Shown piece by piece: positions 50,343-60,201 of a stretch of 64,000 nt of DNA. Source of the stretch: Demequina lutea (lineage in GTDB: Bacteria; Actinomycetota; Actinomycetes; Actinomycetales; Demequinaceae); contig NZ_JACBZO010000001.1 in NCBI RefSeq assembly GCF_013409005.1, positions 2,294,001-2,358,000 of the forward strand. The letters are read 5' to 3'. The position numbers and the translations under genes are program-made. The notes under the pieces are model-generated. The model ran no database searches. It saw only the letters and a list, made by a program, of their open reading frames with translations, and had not been told where the DNA came from. Positions within the stretch are counted from its first letter, which is position 1; every line of letters begins with the position of its first letter.

Positions 50343-51344
50343 CTATTCGCGCGAACTGAACGCCGCGTCGAAGGCGGCATCGGGTGCATCAAACGCGAGT
50401 CGACGCACGAACTCCAAGCCTTCCGGCGCTCCCAAGAGGCGGTCCATGCCCGCGTCCTCCCACTCGACCGATAGAGGACCCTCGTAGCCGATCTGGTTGA
50501 GCATCCGGAACGCGTCCTCCCACGGCACGTCACCGTGACCGGTGGAGATGAAGTCCCAACCGCGGCGCGGGTCGGCCCAGGGAAGGTGCGAACCCAGGCG
50601 CCCGTTGCGGCCATTCGTCATGCGCTTGCGGGTGTCCTTGCAGTCCACGTGATAAATCCGGTCCCTGAAGTCCCACAGCAGCGCCACCGGATCGATGTCC
50701 TGCCACACCATGTGGCTCGGGTCCCAGTTGATACCAAACGCCTCGCGGTGCCCGATCGCTTCGAGTGTGCGCACCATGGTCCAGTAGTCGTAGGCGATCT
50801 CACTAGGGTGGATTTCGTGTGCGAAGCGCACACCCACCTCGTCGTAGACATCCAGAATCGGGTTCCAGCGGTCTGCGAAGTCCTTGTATCCCGCATCGAT
50901 GACGTCCTGGCCCACGGGCGGGAACATCGCAAAGTACTTCCAGATGGACGAGCCGGTGAAGCCCACCACCGTCTTCACCCCCAACTTTGCGGCCAAGCGT
51001 GCCGTGTTCTTCATCTCCTCGGCCGCGCGCTGGCGCACGCCCTCGGGATCACCGTCGCCCCACACCTTGTCCGAAACCATGTCGCGGTGCCGCTGATCGA
51101 TCTCGTCGCAAACTGCCTGGCCCTTGAGGTGATTGGAGATCGCCCAACACTTGAGGTTGTACTTCGCGAGCAAGTCAAGCTTGCTCTGCACGTAGTCCTC
51201 GTCGTCCCACCGCCAGGGGTCAAGGTGATCGCCCCAACAAGCGAGCTCGAGGCCGTCATAGCCCCATCCGGAGGCGAGCTTCGCCACCTCCTCGAGCGGC
51301 AGGTCGGCCCATTGGCCGGTGAACAAAGTAATCGGTCGCGCCAT
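50343..51344 (-). CDS. sugar phosphate isomerase/epimerase, TIM barrel
   Basis: 333 residues of the xylose-isomerase-like TIM-barrel family (AP endonuclease 2 fold). Metal-ligand regions are visible in [39 protein letters not shown] and the terminal SVEWEDAG. It should interconvert a ketose and its epimer or aldose. ATG 51344 was preferred; an in-frame ATG at 51362 overlaps the Shine-Dalgarno GGAAGG. It is in an operon-like run with an oxidoreductase and a sugar-binding protein. Confidence 0.92.
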   Translation of the reverse strand: MARPITLFTGQWADLPLEEVAKLASGWGYDGLELACWGDHLDPWRWDDEDYVQSKLDLLAKYNLKCWAISNHLKGQAVCDEIDQRHRDMVSDKVWGDGDPEGVRQRAAEEMKNTARLAAKLGVKTVVGFTGSSIWKYFAMFPPVGQDVIDAGYKDFADRWNPILDVYDEVGVRFAHEIHPSEIAYDYWTMVRTLEAIGHREAFGINWDPSHMVWQDIDPVALLWDFRDRIYHVDCKDTRKRMTNGRNGRLGSHLPWADPRRGWDFISTGHGDVPWEDAFRMLNQIGYEGPLSVEWEDAGMDRLLGAPEGLEFVRRLAFDAPDAAFDAAFSSRE

Positions 51345-51370
51345 TGCAGTGATTCCTTCCATGGTCGTCT

Positions 51371-52540
51371 TTAGGATGTCGTGTCAGTCCACGCGCTGCC
51401 GGCTCCTGCACTGCGCTCGACGGCGTCGAGTACGCGCTGGACCTGCCACCCGTCGGCGAACGATGGCGTGGGCTGCTCGCCCGCGGCGATCGCCGTGACG
51501 AAGTCGCGCACCTGGTGAGTGAACCCGTGCTCGTAACCCAGCATGTGCCCCGCGGGCCACCACGCGGCCATGTAGGGATGGGACGGATCTGTCACCAAGA
51601 CCTTAGTAAAGCCCTGCCGATCGGCGGGGGCGGTCGCGTCGTAGAGACTAAGACTGTTCATGTCTTCGAGGTCAAACGCGATAGCGCCCTTGTCCCCCGA
51701 AATCTCGACCCGCAGCGCGTTCTTCCTGCCGGTCGCGAAACGCGTCGCCGTGAACGTGCCAAGACCCCCGCCCGACAAACTCGCCATAAATAGCGCACAG
51801 TCGTCTACCGTGACCTGCCCGCGCTCGTCCGAGGCCGTGCCCGACAGGCCCTGACGCTCTCCGACAATGGGTCGCTCTGTCACGAAGGTCTCAAGCGTTC
51901 CGCTGACTCGAGTCAGGTTCTCGCCGGTGATGAACTGTGCGAGGTCGATGGCATGGGCGCCGATGTCTCCCAAAGCGCCGGAGCCCGCCTTCGACTTGTC
52001 CAACCGCCACGTGAGGGGCGACTCGGCGTCAACGAGCCAATCTTGGAGGTAATCGGCGCGGACGTGTCGCACCTTGCCAACGAAGCCCTCGCGCACGAGC
52101 TGCCGCGCGAAAGCCGCGGCGGGCACACGTCGATAAGTGAAGCCGACCATCGCGAAGGTGCCGGCTTTACCAGCGCGATCCGCGGCACGCGACATCGCCT
52201 CGGCCTCATCCACCGAGTTGGCAAGTGGCTTCTCACACAGCACATGCCTGCCCGCGTCGAGAGCCGCAATCGCAATCTCAGCATGGGTGTGACCTGGGGT
52301 CACGATGTCGACGATGTCGATGTCATCGCGCGCGATAACTTCGCGCCAATCCGAAGCCGCCTCTTGCCAGCCCCAATGCTCGGCGAGATGGGCGTTCTTT
52401 TGTTCATCGCGGCCCACGATCACGGCCATCTCCGGCTCGCGGTCGAGGTCGAAGAACCGGGGGGCGACTCGCCAGGCCTGGGAGTGTGCGGCTCCCATGA
52501 AGCCGTTGCCGATCATTGCTACGCGCAGGGGCGCTGACAT
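51371..52540 (-). CDS. Gfo/Idh/MocA family oxidoreductase
   Basis: 389 residues. The Rossmann motif [10 protein letters not shown] is at about 9-18, the family lysine in CEKPLA near 99-104, and the C-terminal catalytic [14 protein letters not shown]. Members oxidise sugars or inositols with NAD(P). With the adjacent isomerase it would turn the imported sugar into a central intermediate. ATG 52540 is used; ATG 52564 is possible. The binding-protein gene lies 81 bp upstream. Confidence 0.94.
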   Translation of the reverse strand: MSAPLRVAMIGNGFMGAAHSQAWRVAPRFFDLDREPEMAVIVGRDEQKNAHLAEHWGWQEAASDWREVIARDDIDIVDIVTPGHTHAEIAIAALDAGRHVLCEKPLANSVDEAEAMSRAADRAGKAGTFAMVGFTYRRVPAAAFARQLVREGFVGKVRHVRADYLQDWLVDAESPLTWRLDKSKAGSGALGDIGAHAIDLAQFITGENLTRVSGTLETFVTERPIVGERQGLSGTASDERGQVTVDDCALFMASLSGGGLGTFTATRFATGRKNALRVEISGDKGAIAFDLEDMNSLSLYDATAPADRQGFTKVLVTDPSHPYMAAWWPAGHMLGYEHGFTHQVRDFVTAIAAGEQPTPSFADGWQVQRVLDAVERSAGAGSAWTDTTS

Positions 52541-52621
52541 GCTTGTCTCGCTTTCTTGTCTCATGGAGTTCGGGTCCCGGTCGGGGTGCCCGCCAGCCGG
52601 CGGGCACCCCTGTCGGTAGTT

Positions 52622-53659
52622 CTAGGACGCGAATCCGATCGGGAGGTACTCGTCCACGTTGTCCTTGGTCACCACGGGGGCGTTCAGGACGATGCGGTTG
52701 GGAATGCCCGACGATGCGAGATCGCCCATGTTCTTGTTCTGAGCAAGGAGCCTCGCGAGAGCGATGCCGTCTGCGGCCTGAGTCGACGGGTAGATAACGG
52801 TCGCCTCGAGCACCGTGTCACCCGCCTTGATGGACTTCATGGCGTTAAGCGAACCCGCGCCACCCACCATGAAGAACTCGCTGCGTCCAGCCTCGTCGAT
52901 CGCGGCGAGGACTCCGATGCCCTGGTCGTCATCGTGGTTCCAGATGGCGTCGATCTTGGGGTTGGCCGACAGCAACTGCGCCGTGACCGCCTGGCCACCC
53001 GCGATGGTGAAGTCCGCGGCCACACGAGCGTTCACCTTGAGCCCGCAGTCCGAAAGCGCGTCGGCGAAGCCGCGGCTGCGGTCCTGCGTCAGCGGCAGCG
53101 AGTCGATGCCCGCGATCTCTGCAACGACGGCGTCGGACTGTCCGGCGAGCTTGTTGCAAATGTAGGTACCCGCGCTCACGCCCATTCCGTAGTTGTCGCC
53201 GAGGATGGTGACGCGTGCCGCGGCGGTGGACGAGAACTCGCGGTCGACGTTGATGACCGGAATGCCCGCTTTCATCGCCTTGATGGCGGCCTCGGTCAGA
53301 GCGGCGCCGTCGGTCGGCAGCAGCACGATCACGTCAACCTTGTCGTTGATAAAGGTCTCGACCTGGCTGATCTGCAAGTTGGCGTCGTTCGTGCCCTCGG
53401 CGACCCGCAACTCCACGTCGCCGTACTTCTTCGCCTCGGCGATGGCCGCTGAGTTGATCGCGCCGAGCCAACCGTGGTCGGCCGCGGGCCCCGAAAAACC
53501 GATGACGACTTTGTCGCCGGCAGCGGCGTTGTCGACGCCAGCAGCTGCAGTTCCGCCGGTACCTCCGCCATCGGAGCTGCATCCTGCCAGCAGCGCGATG
53601 ACAGCAGCGGCACTGGCCGCCGCAATTGTTCGCATTCGCATGGTGCGGGATGCGGTCAT
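52622..53659 (-). CDS. ribose-type sugar-binding lipoprotein
   Basis: 345 residues. A lipoprotein signal ends in LLAGC (Cys27), followed by a Gly/Ser/Ala linker and a type I periplasmic-binding fold (VVIGFSGPAADHGWLGAINSAA; NDKVDVIVLLP; VINVDREF). It is the receptor of the CUT2 importer whose ATPase and permease genes read divergently from 53939. GAGGAGG precedes the ATG by five bases. Ligand unknown. Confidence 0.94.
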   Translation of the reverse strand: MTASRTMRMRTIAAASAAAVIALLAGCSSDGGGTGGTAAAGVDNAAAGDKVVIGFSGPAADHGWLGAINSAAIAEAKKYGDVELRVAEGTNDANLQISQVETFINDKVDVIVLLPTDGAALTEAAIKAMKAGIPVINVDREFSSTAAARVTILGDNYGMGVSAGTYICNKLAGQSDAVVAEIAGIDSLPLTQDRSRGFADALSDCGLKVNARVAADFTIAGGQAVTAQLLSANPKIDAIWNHDDDQGIGVLAAIDEAGRSEFFMVGGAGSLNAMKSIKAGDTVLEATVIYPSTQAADGIALARLLAQNKNMGDLASSGIPNRIVLNAPVVTKDNVDEYLPIGFAS

Positions 53660-53794
53660 GTTTTCCTCCTCGTTGAGTCACTCTGGTCGTCGCCAGCGAG
53701 AAAGGCACGTGGCGCGAATCACGAAGGTTTTCCTACGGCTCGCGCGCAACCTGTCCGCACTGACACGTCGACGCTAGCAGACCTTCGCGTTCAG

Positions 53795-53921
53795 TGCGCA
53801 TCTTTTGCGTGTCTGTCGTCATAACGTTTCGGTCACGGGTTTACGGCCAATTTGTGCGCAACTGAGCACGTATTCGCGTCTGGACTCTTGGCCAAATGGT
53901 GATCGCGCGATCGATTGCGCA
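53795..53921. promoter_or_regulatory. divergent sugar-gene control region
   Basis: The 279-bp gap between the binding-protein and ATPase genes has three TGCGCA palindromes at 53795-53800, 53855-53860 and 53916-53921, spaced 60 and 61 bp. It also holds a site CATAACGTTTCG (53820-53831) that matches the palindrome before the GH1 gene at 10 of 12 positions, and a GATCGCGCGATC palindrome at 53901-53912. Operator function is inferred. Confidence 0.4.
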
Positions 53922-53938
53922 TGTGTTAAGTTCAACGT

Positions 53939-55459
53939 GTGATCAAAGCCGACCACCAGACGTCATTACTGCAAGTTCGCGGGCTCACCAAGAGTTTCGG
54001 CGGCACCCAAGCCCTGAAGGGCGTCGATTTTGACGTGCGCGCAGGGGAGGTTCACTGCGTGCTCGGCCAGAATGGTGCAGGCAAATCGACCCTCATCAAG
54101 ACCCTCTCGGGCGCACATCAGCCCGACGCAGGGGAGTTTGTGTGGCAGGGACGAACCGTGACGATCACCGACCCCGTGGCCGCTCTCGACCTGGGAATCG
54201 CGACGATGTACCAGGAACTCGATGTTGTCGACGGCCTGTCGATAGCAGACAACATCTTCCTGGGCCACGAGAACTCTGCGGGCGGCGTCGTGCGCGGGCG
54301 CGCGACCAACAATGCTGCGCGGGACCTTATGACGCGGCTCGGCCACGGCGACCTCTCCCCCACGCGCGAGGTCGGCACCTTGTCCGCGGCCAACAAACAG
54401 ATCGTGGCGATGGCGCGAGCACTCTCCCACGACATCAAGCTCATGATCATGGACGAGCCAAGTGCCGTGTTGGACTCGGAGGAGGTCAACAACCTCTTCC
54501 GCGTGGTACGCGAGCTCACGTCACAAGGCATAGCGGTGATCTACATTTCTCACCGACTCGAAGAGATTGAGCGGGTCGGGGACCGCATCACCGTGCTCAA
54601 GGACGGGCGGTCACAGGCCGCAGGGCTGCCGGCACGCACCACGCCAACGCGGCAGCTGATCTCGCTCATGACCGGAACCGACATGGAGCACGTCTTCCCC
54701 CCTCGAGTCGCAGTGCCCGACAACGCCCCTGTAGTACTTGACGTGAGCGGCCTCGCCGCAGCGGGAATGTTCAGCGACGTGACCTTCACCGTGCGTGCCG
54801 GAGAGGTGGTGGGCCTCGCGGGGCTCGTCGGATCGGGACGGTCCGAGATTCTTGAAACCATTTATGGGGAGCGTCGCGCCACCGCAGGCACTGTCACGCT
54901 CGCCGGAAGGCAGCTCAAGTCAGGCTCGGTCAGCGATGCGGTCCATGCCGGCATGGGGCTCTCCCCCGAAGAGCGCAAGAGCCAAGGGCTCATGCTCGAG
55001 GAGCCGATCTACCGCAATGCCACGCTGTCCACCTTCACCCGATTCGCGCACGGACCGTTCCTCGATGAACCAGCAGAACGCGCCGCGACCCGCGAACAGA
55101 TGACGGCGTTGGAGTTGCGGCCGGCCGAGCCCGACCGCATCACCCGGACCCTGTCGGGAGGTAACCAGCAGAAGATCATGCTCGCGCGCTGGCTGATCCA
55201 CGGCACCAAGGTGCTATTGCTGGACGAGCCCACTCGCGGCGTCGACGTAGGCGCCCGCATGGAGATTTACGGGTTGATTCGCCGACTCGCGGCCAAGGGC
55301 ACGGCGATCGTCGTGGTCTCGAGCGAGATCGACGAAGTCCTGGGCCTTGCCGATCGTGTGCTGGTCATCTCCGACGGCGGAGTCGTCGCCCAAAAGGCAA
55401 CCACAGAAATCGACGAGCACGGCGTGCTCGACTTTGTCATGAAGGGAAGTGCCGCGTGA
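53939..55459 (+). CDS. sugar ABC importer ATPase, RbsA type
   Basis: 506 residues with two nucleotide-binding domains. Domain 1: Walker A GQNGAGKST, Walker B IMDEPSA, with a degenerate signature LSAANKQ. Domain 2: degenerate Walker A GLVGSGRS, canonical LSGGNQQK and LLLDEPTRGVD. This asymmetric pair is typical of CUT2 importers for ribose, xylose, galactose or inositol. The GTG start 53939 lies in a divergent arrangement with the binding protein; it overlaps the permease start (GTGA). Confidence 0.95.
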   Translation: MIKADHQTSLLQVRGLTKSFGGTQALKGVDFDVRAGEVHCVLGQNGAGKSTLIKTLSGAHQPDAGEFVWQGRTVTITDPVAALDLGIATMYQELDVVDGLSIADNIFLGHENSAGGVVRGRATNNAARDLMTRLGHGDLSPTREVGTLSAANKQIVAMARALSHDIKLMIMDEPSAVLDSEEVNNLFRVVRELTSQGIAVIYISHRLEEIERVGDRITVLKDGRSQAAGLPARTTPTRQLISLMTGTDMEHVFPPRVAVPDNAPVVLDVSGLAAAGMFSDVTFTVRAGEVVGLAGLVGSGRSEILETIYGERRATAGTVTLAGRQLKSGSVSDAVHAGMGLSPEERKSQGLMLEEPIYRNATLSTFTRFAHGPFLDEPAERAATREQMTALELRPAEPDRITRTLSGGNQQKIMLARWLIHGTKVLLLDEPTRGVDVGARMEIYGLIRRLAAKGTAIVVVSSEIDEVLGLADRVLVISDGGVVAQKATTEIDEHGVLDFVMKGSAA

Positions 55460-56520
55460 GCGAGCCGACCATCACCAACACGGCCGACGCCACCCAGGCG
55501 GATGACGCGGCAGCCAGCCACAACCCTGCGAAGCGCATTTTTGCAAGCCCGGCCGGGCGCAGCATCGGGCTCATGATCGCCCTGCTGCTGCTCGTGGTCG
55601 TGGGCGCGATCACCGCGGGCGACAACTTCATGAACGTCAACAACTTGCTGGTGATACTGCGGTCCGCGTCCGTGATCGGCGTGGTCTCCATCGGAGTGAC
55701 GTTCGTGATCACCGCAGGAGGAATCGACCTGTCGGTCGGTTCGGTGCTCGGCCTCGCCTCAGTTCTCGCAAGCCTTGGCGCGATTCAGACGGCAGCATCC
55801 GGCTTCTGGCCGCTCATGGTCTTCGTCGCCGTCGCGGGAGGGATCCTCGCCGGGCTCGTCAACGGACTGATCATCGCCTACGGCAATGTTGTCGCGTTCA
55901 TGGCAACTCTCGCGATGCTTGTCGGGGCGCGCGGGGTTGCGGAACTCGTTTCCCAGCGCCACACCCAGATCGTCGACAACAAGGGCTTCCTCGACTTCTT
56001 CCGTGCAGACCTACTCGGCATCTCGTGGGTGGTGTGGATCTTCGCCATCGTGGCGGTGCTCGCGTGGTTCCTTCTCAACCGCACTACCTTTGGCCGACGC
56101 ACGGTCGCGATCGGCGGCAACGCCACGGCCGCCCGACTCGCAGGTGTCAACGTCAAGCGCCACACGGTGTACCTGTACATGCTGTCGGGCGCGACCGCCG
56201 GCATAGCGGCGACGATGCTGCTCTCGCGCACCACTGCGGGCACATCAACGCACGGCCAGCTCTATGAGTTGGATGCCATTGCCGCCGTCGTGGTGGGTGG
56301 CACGCTACTCGTGGGCGGCCGCGGAACGATCGGTGGAACGGTTCTCGGTGTCCTGTTGTTCCAGACCCTGACCAACGTGTTCATCCAGAACAATCTGTCG
56401 ACCTCGGTGCAACTCGTCGCCAAGGGCATCATCATTGTCGCCGCAGTATTACTCCAGCAACGCTTTGCTAACCGCGACCGCGGGAGCGCAAAAGCCGCGC
56501 CGGGAGGCCACACCGCCTAG
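55456..56520 (+). CDS. sugar ABC importer permease, RbsC type
   Basis: 354 residues with eight to ten membrane spans. The family motifs TFVITAGGIDLSVGSV and the ATPase-docking GGNATAARLAGVNVKRHTVYLY are present. It is the only permease of the CUT2 system. The GTG start overlaps the ATPase stop by four bases. Confidence 0.95.
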   Translation: MSEPTITNTADATQADDAAASHNPAKRIFASPAGRSIGLMIALLLLVVVGAITAGDNFMNVNNLLVILRSASVIGVVSIGVTFVITAGGIDLSVGSVLGLASVLASLGAIQTAASGFWPLMVFVAVAGGILAGLVNGLIIAYGNVVAFMATLAMLVGARGVAELVSQRHTQIVDNKGFLDFFRADLLGISWVVWIFAIVAVLAWFLLNRTTFGRRTVAIGGNATAARLAGVNVKRHTVYLYMLSGATAGIAATMLLSRTTAGTSTHGQLYELDAIAAVVVGGTLLVGGRGTIGGTVLGVLLFQTLTNVFIQNNLSTSVQLVAKGIIIVAAVLLQQRFANRDRGSAKAAPGGHTA

Positions 56521-56612
56521 GGGTGCGCGCCCTAGACGGTGTCCTCGCCTGTGTGCGGAGGCATTGACGCTTCGGGTGCCACGGCCGCGTCAAGCGTGAC
56601 CGGGGCCGCCGG

Positions 56613-56632
56613 TCGGTGTCAGTCGACACCGA
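56613..56632. terminator. candidate bidirectional hairpin
   Basis: TCGGTGTC and GACACCGA, an 8-bp stem with AGTC loop, in the 150-bp gap between the convergent permease and GH35 genes. No T run on either side, so it is a weak call. Confidence 0.4.
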
Positions 56633-56670
56633 GTCGGCCACACCGCCTGCTTTCAACGGCCCTCGGACAC

Positions 56671-58452
56671 TCAGGAGTCGGTGGGACCCAAGTCGGGCGC
56701 GCCGACGAGGGACATCGAACCCCCGTCCGAGGACGCGAGTTCGAGGACTGTCACCTCGTTGCGACCCGCCCTCAGCAAAGGCGCTGGAATGTACAGGGTG
56801 CGGGCCGGTCCCTCGCGGGTGTACCGACCAATCATTGCCCCATTGATCCACACCCAGCCACAGCCCCATCCGGCAACGGACAAGAAGGCATCCGCCGCTT
56901 GGTCGAGTTCGAACGAGCCAAAGACGACCACGGGGCCAGCGATCGGCCCGTCAGCGTCACGTTGCTCGCGAACCACCACCGCGATACGCCCTTCGATCGA
57001 CGCGAGACTCAGCGGCAAGAACCGCCATCCTCGTAGTTCTCCTCGCGCGGTCCGGACGCCGCCGACGATGCCCTTGGGCTCGCCAAGCCGCGGGCCATAG
57101 TTCACGCGGCCACGACTCTCGACGAGCACGTCGAGCCGTCCGCCCCGTCGAGGGACGGGCGCCGAGTTCTTCCGCGAGGCACGGTCAAACTCCGCGATCG
57201 GTTCCCCGTCAAGGCGTACCCAAGCGCGGTCACGGATCTCGCCCACGGCAAGAACCCCGGCATCGGCAGGCAAGTCGGCTCGATAGAGCCCCAAGCCCTG
57301 CCACAAGCCCGCGTCGTCGAACGTGGGAGGAGTGTCCGACGCGACCCACTCGCCATCCTCCGCGTCTATCATCGAATCGAAGCTAGCGGCAGCGTGAAAG
57401 CAGACCTCGGCCCGCGGAGCAAGGGCACGCTCGGCGGGGACATCGGCCCCTGTCAGTTGCGGCACGGTGACGTGCCGCTCGATCACGTCCCGTAGCGCCC
57501 ACCACTTGTCCGTGACAGTTCCGTCCTCGGCCAGCGGCGCGTCGTAGTCATACGAGGTGACGACCGGTCGGTAGTAGCCCCTGTCGTTTGCACCGTTCCA
57601 CAGCGCCTGATTGGTGCCGCCGTGAAACATGTACAGATTGAACGATGCACCGCTTGCCATGAAGTACTCGATGTCCGACCCATTGCGGTCGGCGGAGGCA
57701 ACATGATGCGCCTCGCCCACATTGTCGAACCAACCGTTCCAGAACTCCACGCACATGAGCGGACCCGTCGGCTGATGGCGCCGCAACACCGCGAGCCGCT
57801 CCTCGGCCCCAGAGCCGAATGTCGCAGTATGCAGCAACTCGGGAAGACCGCCTCGCTCGAGCATCTCGTCGTTGGCCTGGTCGCAAGTGAACAGCGGAGT
57901 GTCCAGCCCGCAACGCCGCATCGTCGACACGAGGGATCGCAAGTACACCTTGTCGTTGCCGTACGCGCCGTACTCATTCTCGACCTGAACCATGAGCACG
58001 GGGCCTCCCCGAGGAACCTGTCGAGGCACCACGTGCTCGAGCACCCGCTCGAGATACCCCTCGACCGCCTCCAAGTAGCGGGCATCACTGCATCGCAACG
58101 CGATGTCGGGTATCGCCGTGAGCCACCCTGGAAGACCGCCGTTGTCCCACTCGGCGCAAATGTATGGCCCCGGACGCACGATGGCGTGCATCCCCTGTGC
58201 CGCTATCGCGTCGAGGAAGGCTCCGAGGTCGCGGTTGCCATCAAACCCCCACGCGCCCTCGTCGGGCTCATGAACGTTCCATGCGACGTACGTCTCGATG
58301 GCGTTGAGCCCCATGAGCCGTGCCTGCCGGATGCGGTCCTCCCACAGGGACGGGTGCACCCGGAAGTAGTGGATGGCTCCCGAGCGAATCTGGTGGGGCG
58401 CGCCATCGAGGAGAAAGTCGTGCTCTCCGACTTCGAAGCTAGCGATCGACAC
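56671..58452 (-). CDS. GH35 family beta-galactosidase
   Basis: 593 residues without a signal peptide. The GH35 barrel has the acid/base Glu160 in VENEYG and the nucleophile Glu236 in CVEFWNGWFD, plus GPYICAEWDNGGLPGWL and MFHGGTN. C-terminal beta domains include a jelly roll (GWGCGWVWINGAMIGRY). It removes terminal beta-galactose from imported oligosaccharides. GTG 58452 follows GGAGG and lies inside the end of the kinase gene (14-bp overlap), so it is part of the uronate operon. Confidence 0.93.
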   Translation of the reverse strand: MSIASFEVGEHDFLLDGAPHQIRSGAIHYFRVHPSLWEDRIRQARLMGLNAIETYVAWNVHEPDEGAWGFDGNRDLGAFLDAIAAQGMHAIVRPGPYICAEWDNGGLPGWLTAIPDIALRCSDARYLEAVEGYLERVLEHVVPRQVPRGGPVLMVQVENEYGAYGNDKVYLRSLVSTMRRCGLDTPLFTCDQANDEMLERGGLPELLHTATFGSGAEERLAVLRRHQPTGPLMCVEFWNGWFDNVGEAHHVASADRNGSDIEYFMASGASFNLYMFHGGTNQALWNGANDRGYYRPVVTSYDYDAPLAEDGTVTDKWWALRDVIERHVTVPQLTGADVPAERALAPRAEVCFHAAASFDSMIDAEDGEWVASDTPPTFDDAGLWQGLGLYRADLPADAGVLAVGEIRDRAWVRLDGEPIAEFDRASRKNSAPVPRRGGRLDVLVESRGRVNYGPRLGEPKGIVGGVRTARGELRGWRFLPLSLASIEGRIAVVVREQRDADGPIAGPVVVFGSFELDQAADAFLSVAGWGCGWVWINGAMIGRYTREGPARTLYIPAPLLRAGRNEVTVLELASSDGGSMSLVGAPDLGPTDS

Positions 58453-59560
58453 GGGCACCTCCACCGCTCGCAAGCTTGTGAACCTCGGCCTTGGTGGCCA
58501 TCGTGGTGTCGCCCGGCGTGGTCATCGCGAGCGCACCATGCGCCGCACCGTAGTTCACCGCGGCATCGAGGCTCTCCCCTTCGAGAAGCCCATGAATGAG
58601 TCCCGATGCGAAGGAGTCGCCGCCTCCGACGCGGTCGAGAATTTCGAGCGAGTCGCGCTGAGTGGCACGGGCAAGGCCCGAGTCCCGCGACCATGCGATC
58701 GCGCCCCAGTCATTGACGGTGGCGGAGTGCACGGCGCGCAACGTCGTCGCGATGACCTTGAAGTTCGGATATGAGGCCGCCGCATCGTCGATCATCGCCG
58801 CGAATCCGGAAATGTCCAGCTCGGCAAGCGAGTCATCGACGCCCGTCACCTCGAAACCGAGCGACGCGGTGAAGTCCTCCTCGTTGCCGATCATGACGTC
58901 GACGTGCGGCGCGATCGCCCGATTCACCTCCTGAGCGCGGTCCTTGCCGCCGATGGACTTCCACAGGCTCGGCCGGTAGTTGAGGTCATAGGACACCACG
59001 GTTCCGTGACGATGCGCCGCGGTCACGGCGGCGATCACCGTCTCGGCGGACGTCTCCGAGAGCGCCGCGAAGATGCCGCCCGTGTGCAACCAGCGCACAC
59101 CGAGCTCGCCGAACAGGTGATCCCAGTCCACTTCGCCCGCCGCGAGTTGCGAGGCCGCGGTGTGGCCGCGATCGGATACCCCCACGGCGCCGCGCACGCC
59201 AAACCCGCGCTCGGTGAAGTTCAGCCCGTTCCTGGTCGCGCGCCCGATGCCGTCGTATTCCTTCCACACCACGTGCGAGGCGTCGACGCCGCCAGCAAGG
59301 ATGAGCCCCTCGATGAGTCGCCCGATCTCGTTGTCGGCGAGCGCGGTGATCACCGCAGTGCGATACCCAAATGCGCGCGACAGCCCGCGTGCCACGTTGT
59401 ACTCCCCGCCACCCTCCCACGCGTGAAATTCGCGCGCGGTGCGAATGCGACCCTCGCCGGGATCGAGGCGGAGCATGACCTCTCCCAGGGAAACCGCGTC
59501 GTATCGGCACGCCGCTGCAGGACGGACGTCAATCACGGGCCTGGGCGCCTGTTCGGTCAT
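58439..59560 (-). CDS. kdgK: 2-keto-3-deoxygluconate kinase, PfkB family
   Basis: 373 residues of the ribokinase/PfkB fold. The N-terminal GEVMLRLDPGEGRIRTA and GGGEYNVARGL and the C-terminal catalytic VGGGDSFASGLIHG (anion hole and base) fit sugar kinases of the KDG type. It would make KDPG, the substrate of the aldolase encoded just upstream. ATG 59560 overlaps the aldolase stop (ATGA). Confidence 0.92.
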   Translation of the reverse strand: MTEQAPRPVIDVRPAAACRYDAVSLGEVMLRLDPGEGRIRTAREFHAWEGGGEYNVARGLSRAFGYRTAVITALADNEIGRLIEGLILAGGVDASHVVWKEYDGIGRATRNGLNFTERGFGVRGAVGVSDRGHTAASQLAAGEVDWDHLFGELGVRWLHTGGIFAALSETSAETVIAAVTAAHRHGTVVSYDLNYRPSLWKSIGGKDRAQEVNRAIAPHVDVMIGNEEDFTASLGFEVTGVDDSLAELDISGFAAMIDDAAASYPNFKVIATTLRAVHSATVNDWGAIAWSRDSGLARATQRDSLEILDRVGGGDSFASGLIHGLLEGESLDAAVNYGAAHGALAMTTPGDTTMATKAEVHKLASGGGARVDR

Positions 59561-60201
59561 CGCGAGTCTCCCTCGTGTGCAGCCAATGCGACGGCATCGG
59601 CGACCAATGCCTGCACCTGTTTCCAGTCGCCGGCCGCGACCAAGCCCCTCGGAACCATCCACGAACCGCCCACGGCACGCACGCACGAAAGTGCCAGGTA
59701 CTCGTGTAGATTCGCTGGCCCGATGCCGCCAGTAGGGACGAACGAGACGTCTCCGAAGGGGGCCGCGAGCGCGGCGATCGCCTTGGCGCCGCCCGAGGTC
59801 CCCGCGGGGAAGAACTTCACTACGGAGATGCCCAGTTCGAGCGCCGCCTGCACCTCGGTTGCCGTCACCGCCCCCGGAAGCACCGCCACGCCCAGTTCGC
59901 CGCATCGCTCGACAACCGCGCGCGAAAGCCCTGGTGAGACCACGTAGCTCGCGCCCGCTCGGACCGCCAGGGTCACCTGCTCGACGGTGAGCACGGTTCC
60001 CGCGCCCACCAGCACGTCACCGCGTGCTGCCATGATGCGAATCGACTCCTCGGCGGCCGCCGTTCTGAACGTCACCTCCGCGACGGGAAGTCCCCCGTTG
60101 ACTAGCGCACCCGCGAGGCCGTCCGCGCGGGAGGCGTCGTCGAGCACCACCACCGGCACGAGCCGATGGTGGGCGAGCCTGTCGAGAACTTCCGTTGTCA
60201 T
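59557..60201 (-). CDS. eda: KDPG/KHG aldolase
   Basis: 214 residues. The Schiff-base lysine is Lys129 in SVVKFFPAG and the base Glu42 in VAEVTFR; GAGTVL and VPTGGIGPANLHEYL bind phosphate. It splits KDPG to pyruvate and glyceraldehyde-3-phosphate. ATG 60201 is preceded by GGAG and overlaps the stop of the acyltransferase fusion (ATGA). Confidence 0.95.
   Translation of the reverse strand: MTTEVLDRLAHHRLVPVVVLDDASRADGLAGALVNGGLPVAEVTFRTAAAEESIRIMAARGDVLVGAGTVLTVEQVTLAVRAGASYVVSPGLSRAVVERCGELGVAVLPGAVTATEVQAALELGISVVKFFPAGTSGGAKAIAALAAPFGDVSFVPTGGIGPANLHEYLALSCVRAVGGSWMVPRGLVAAGDWKQVQALVADAVALAAHEGDSR

Noticed and set aside
53901..53912. GATCGCGCGATC palindrome as a methylation or partition site
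   Set aside because: Single copy seen and easily formed by chance in high-GC DNA; nothing else supports a special role.
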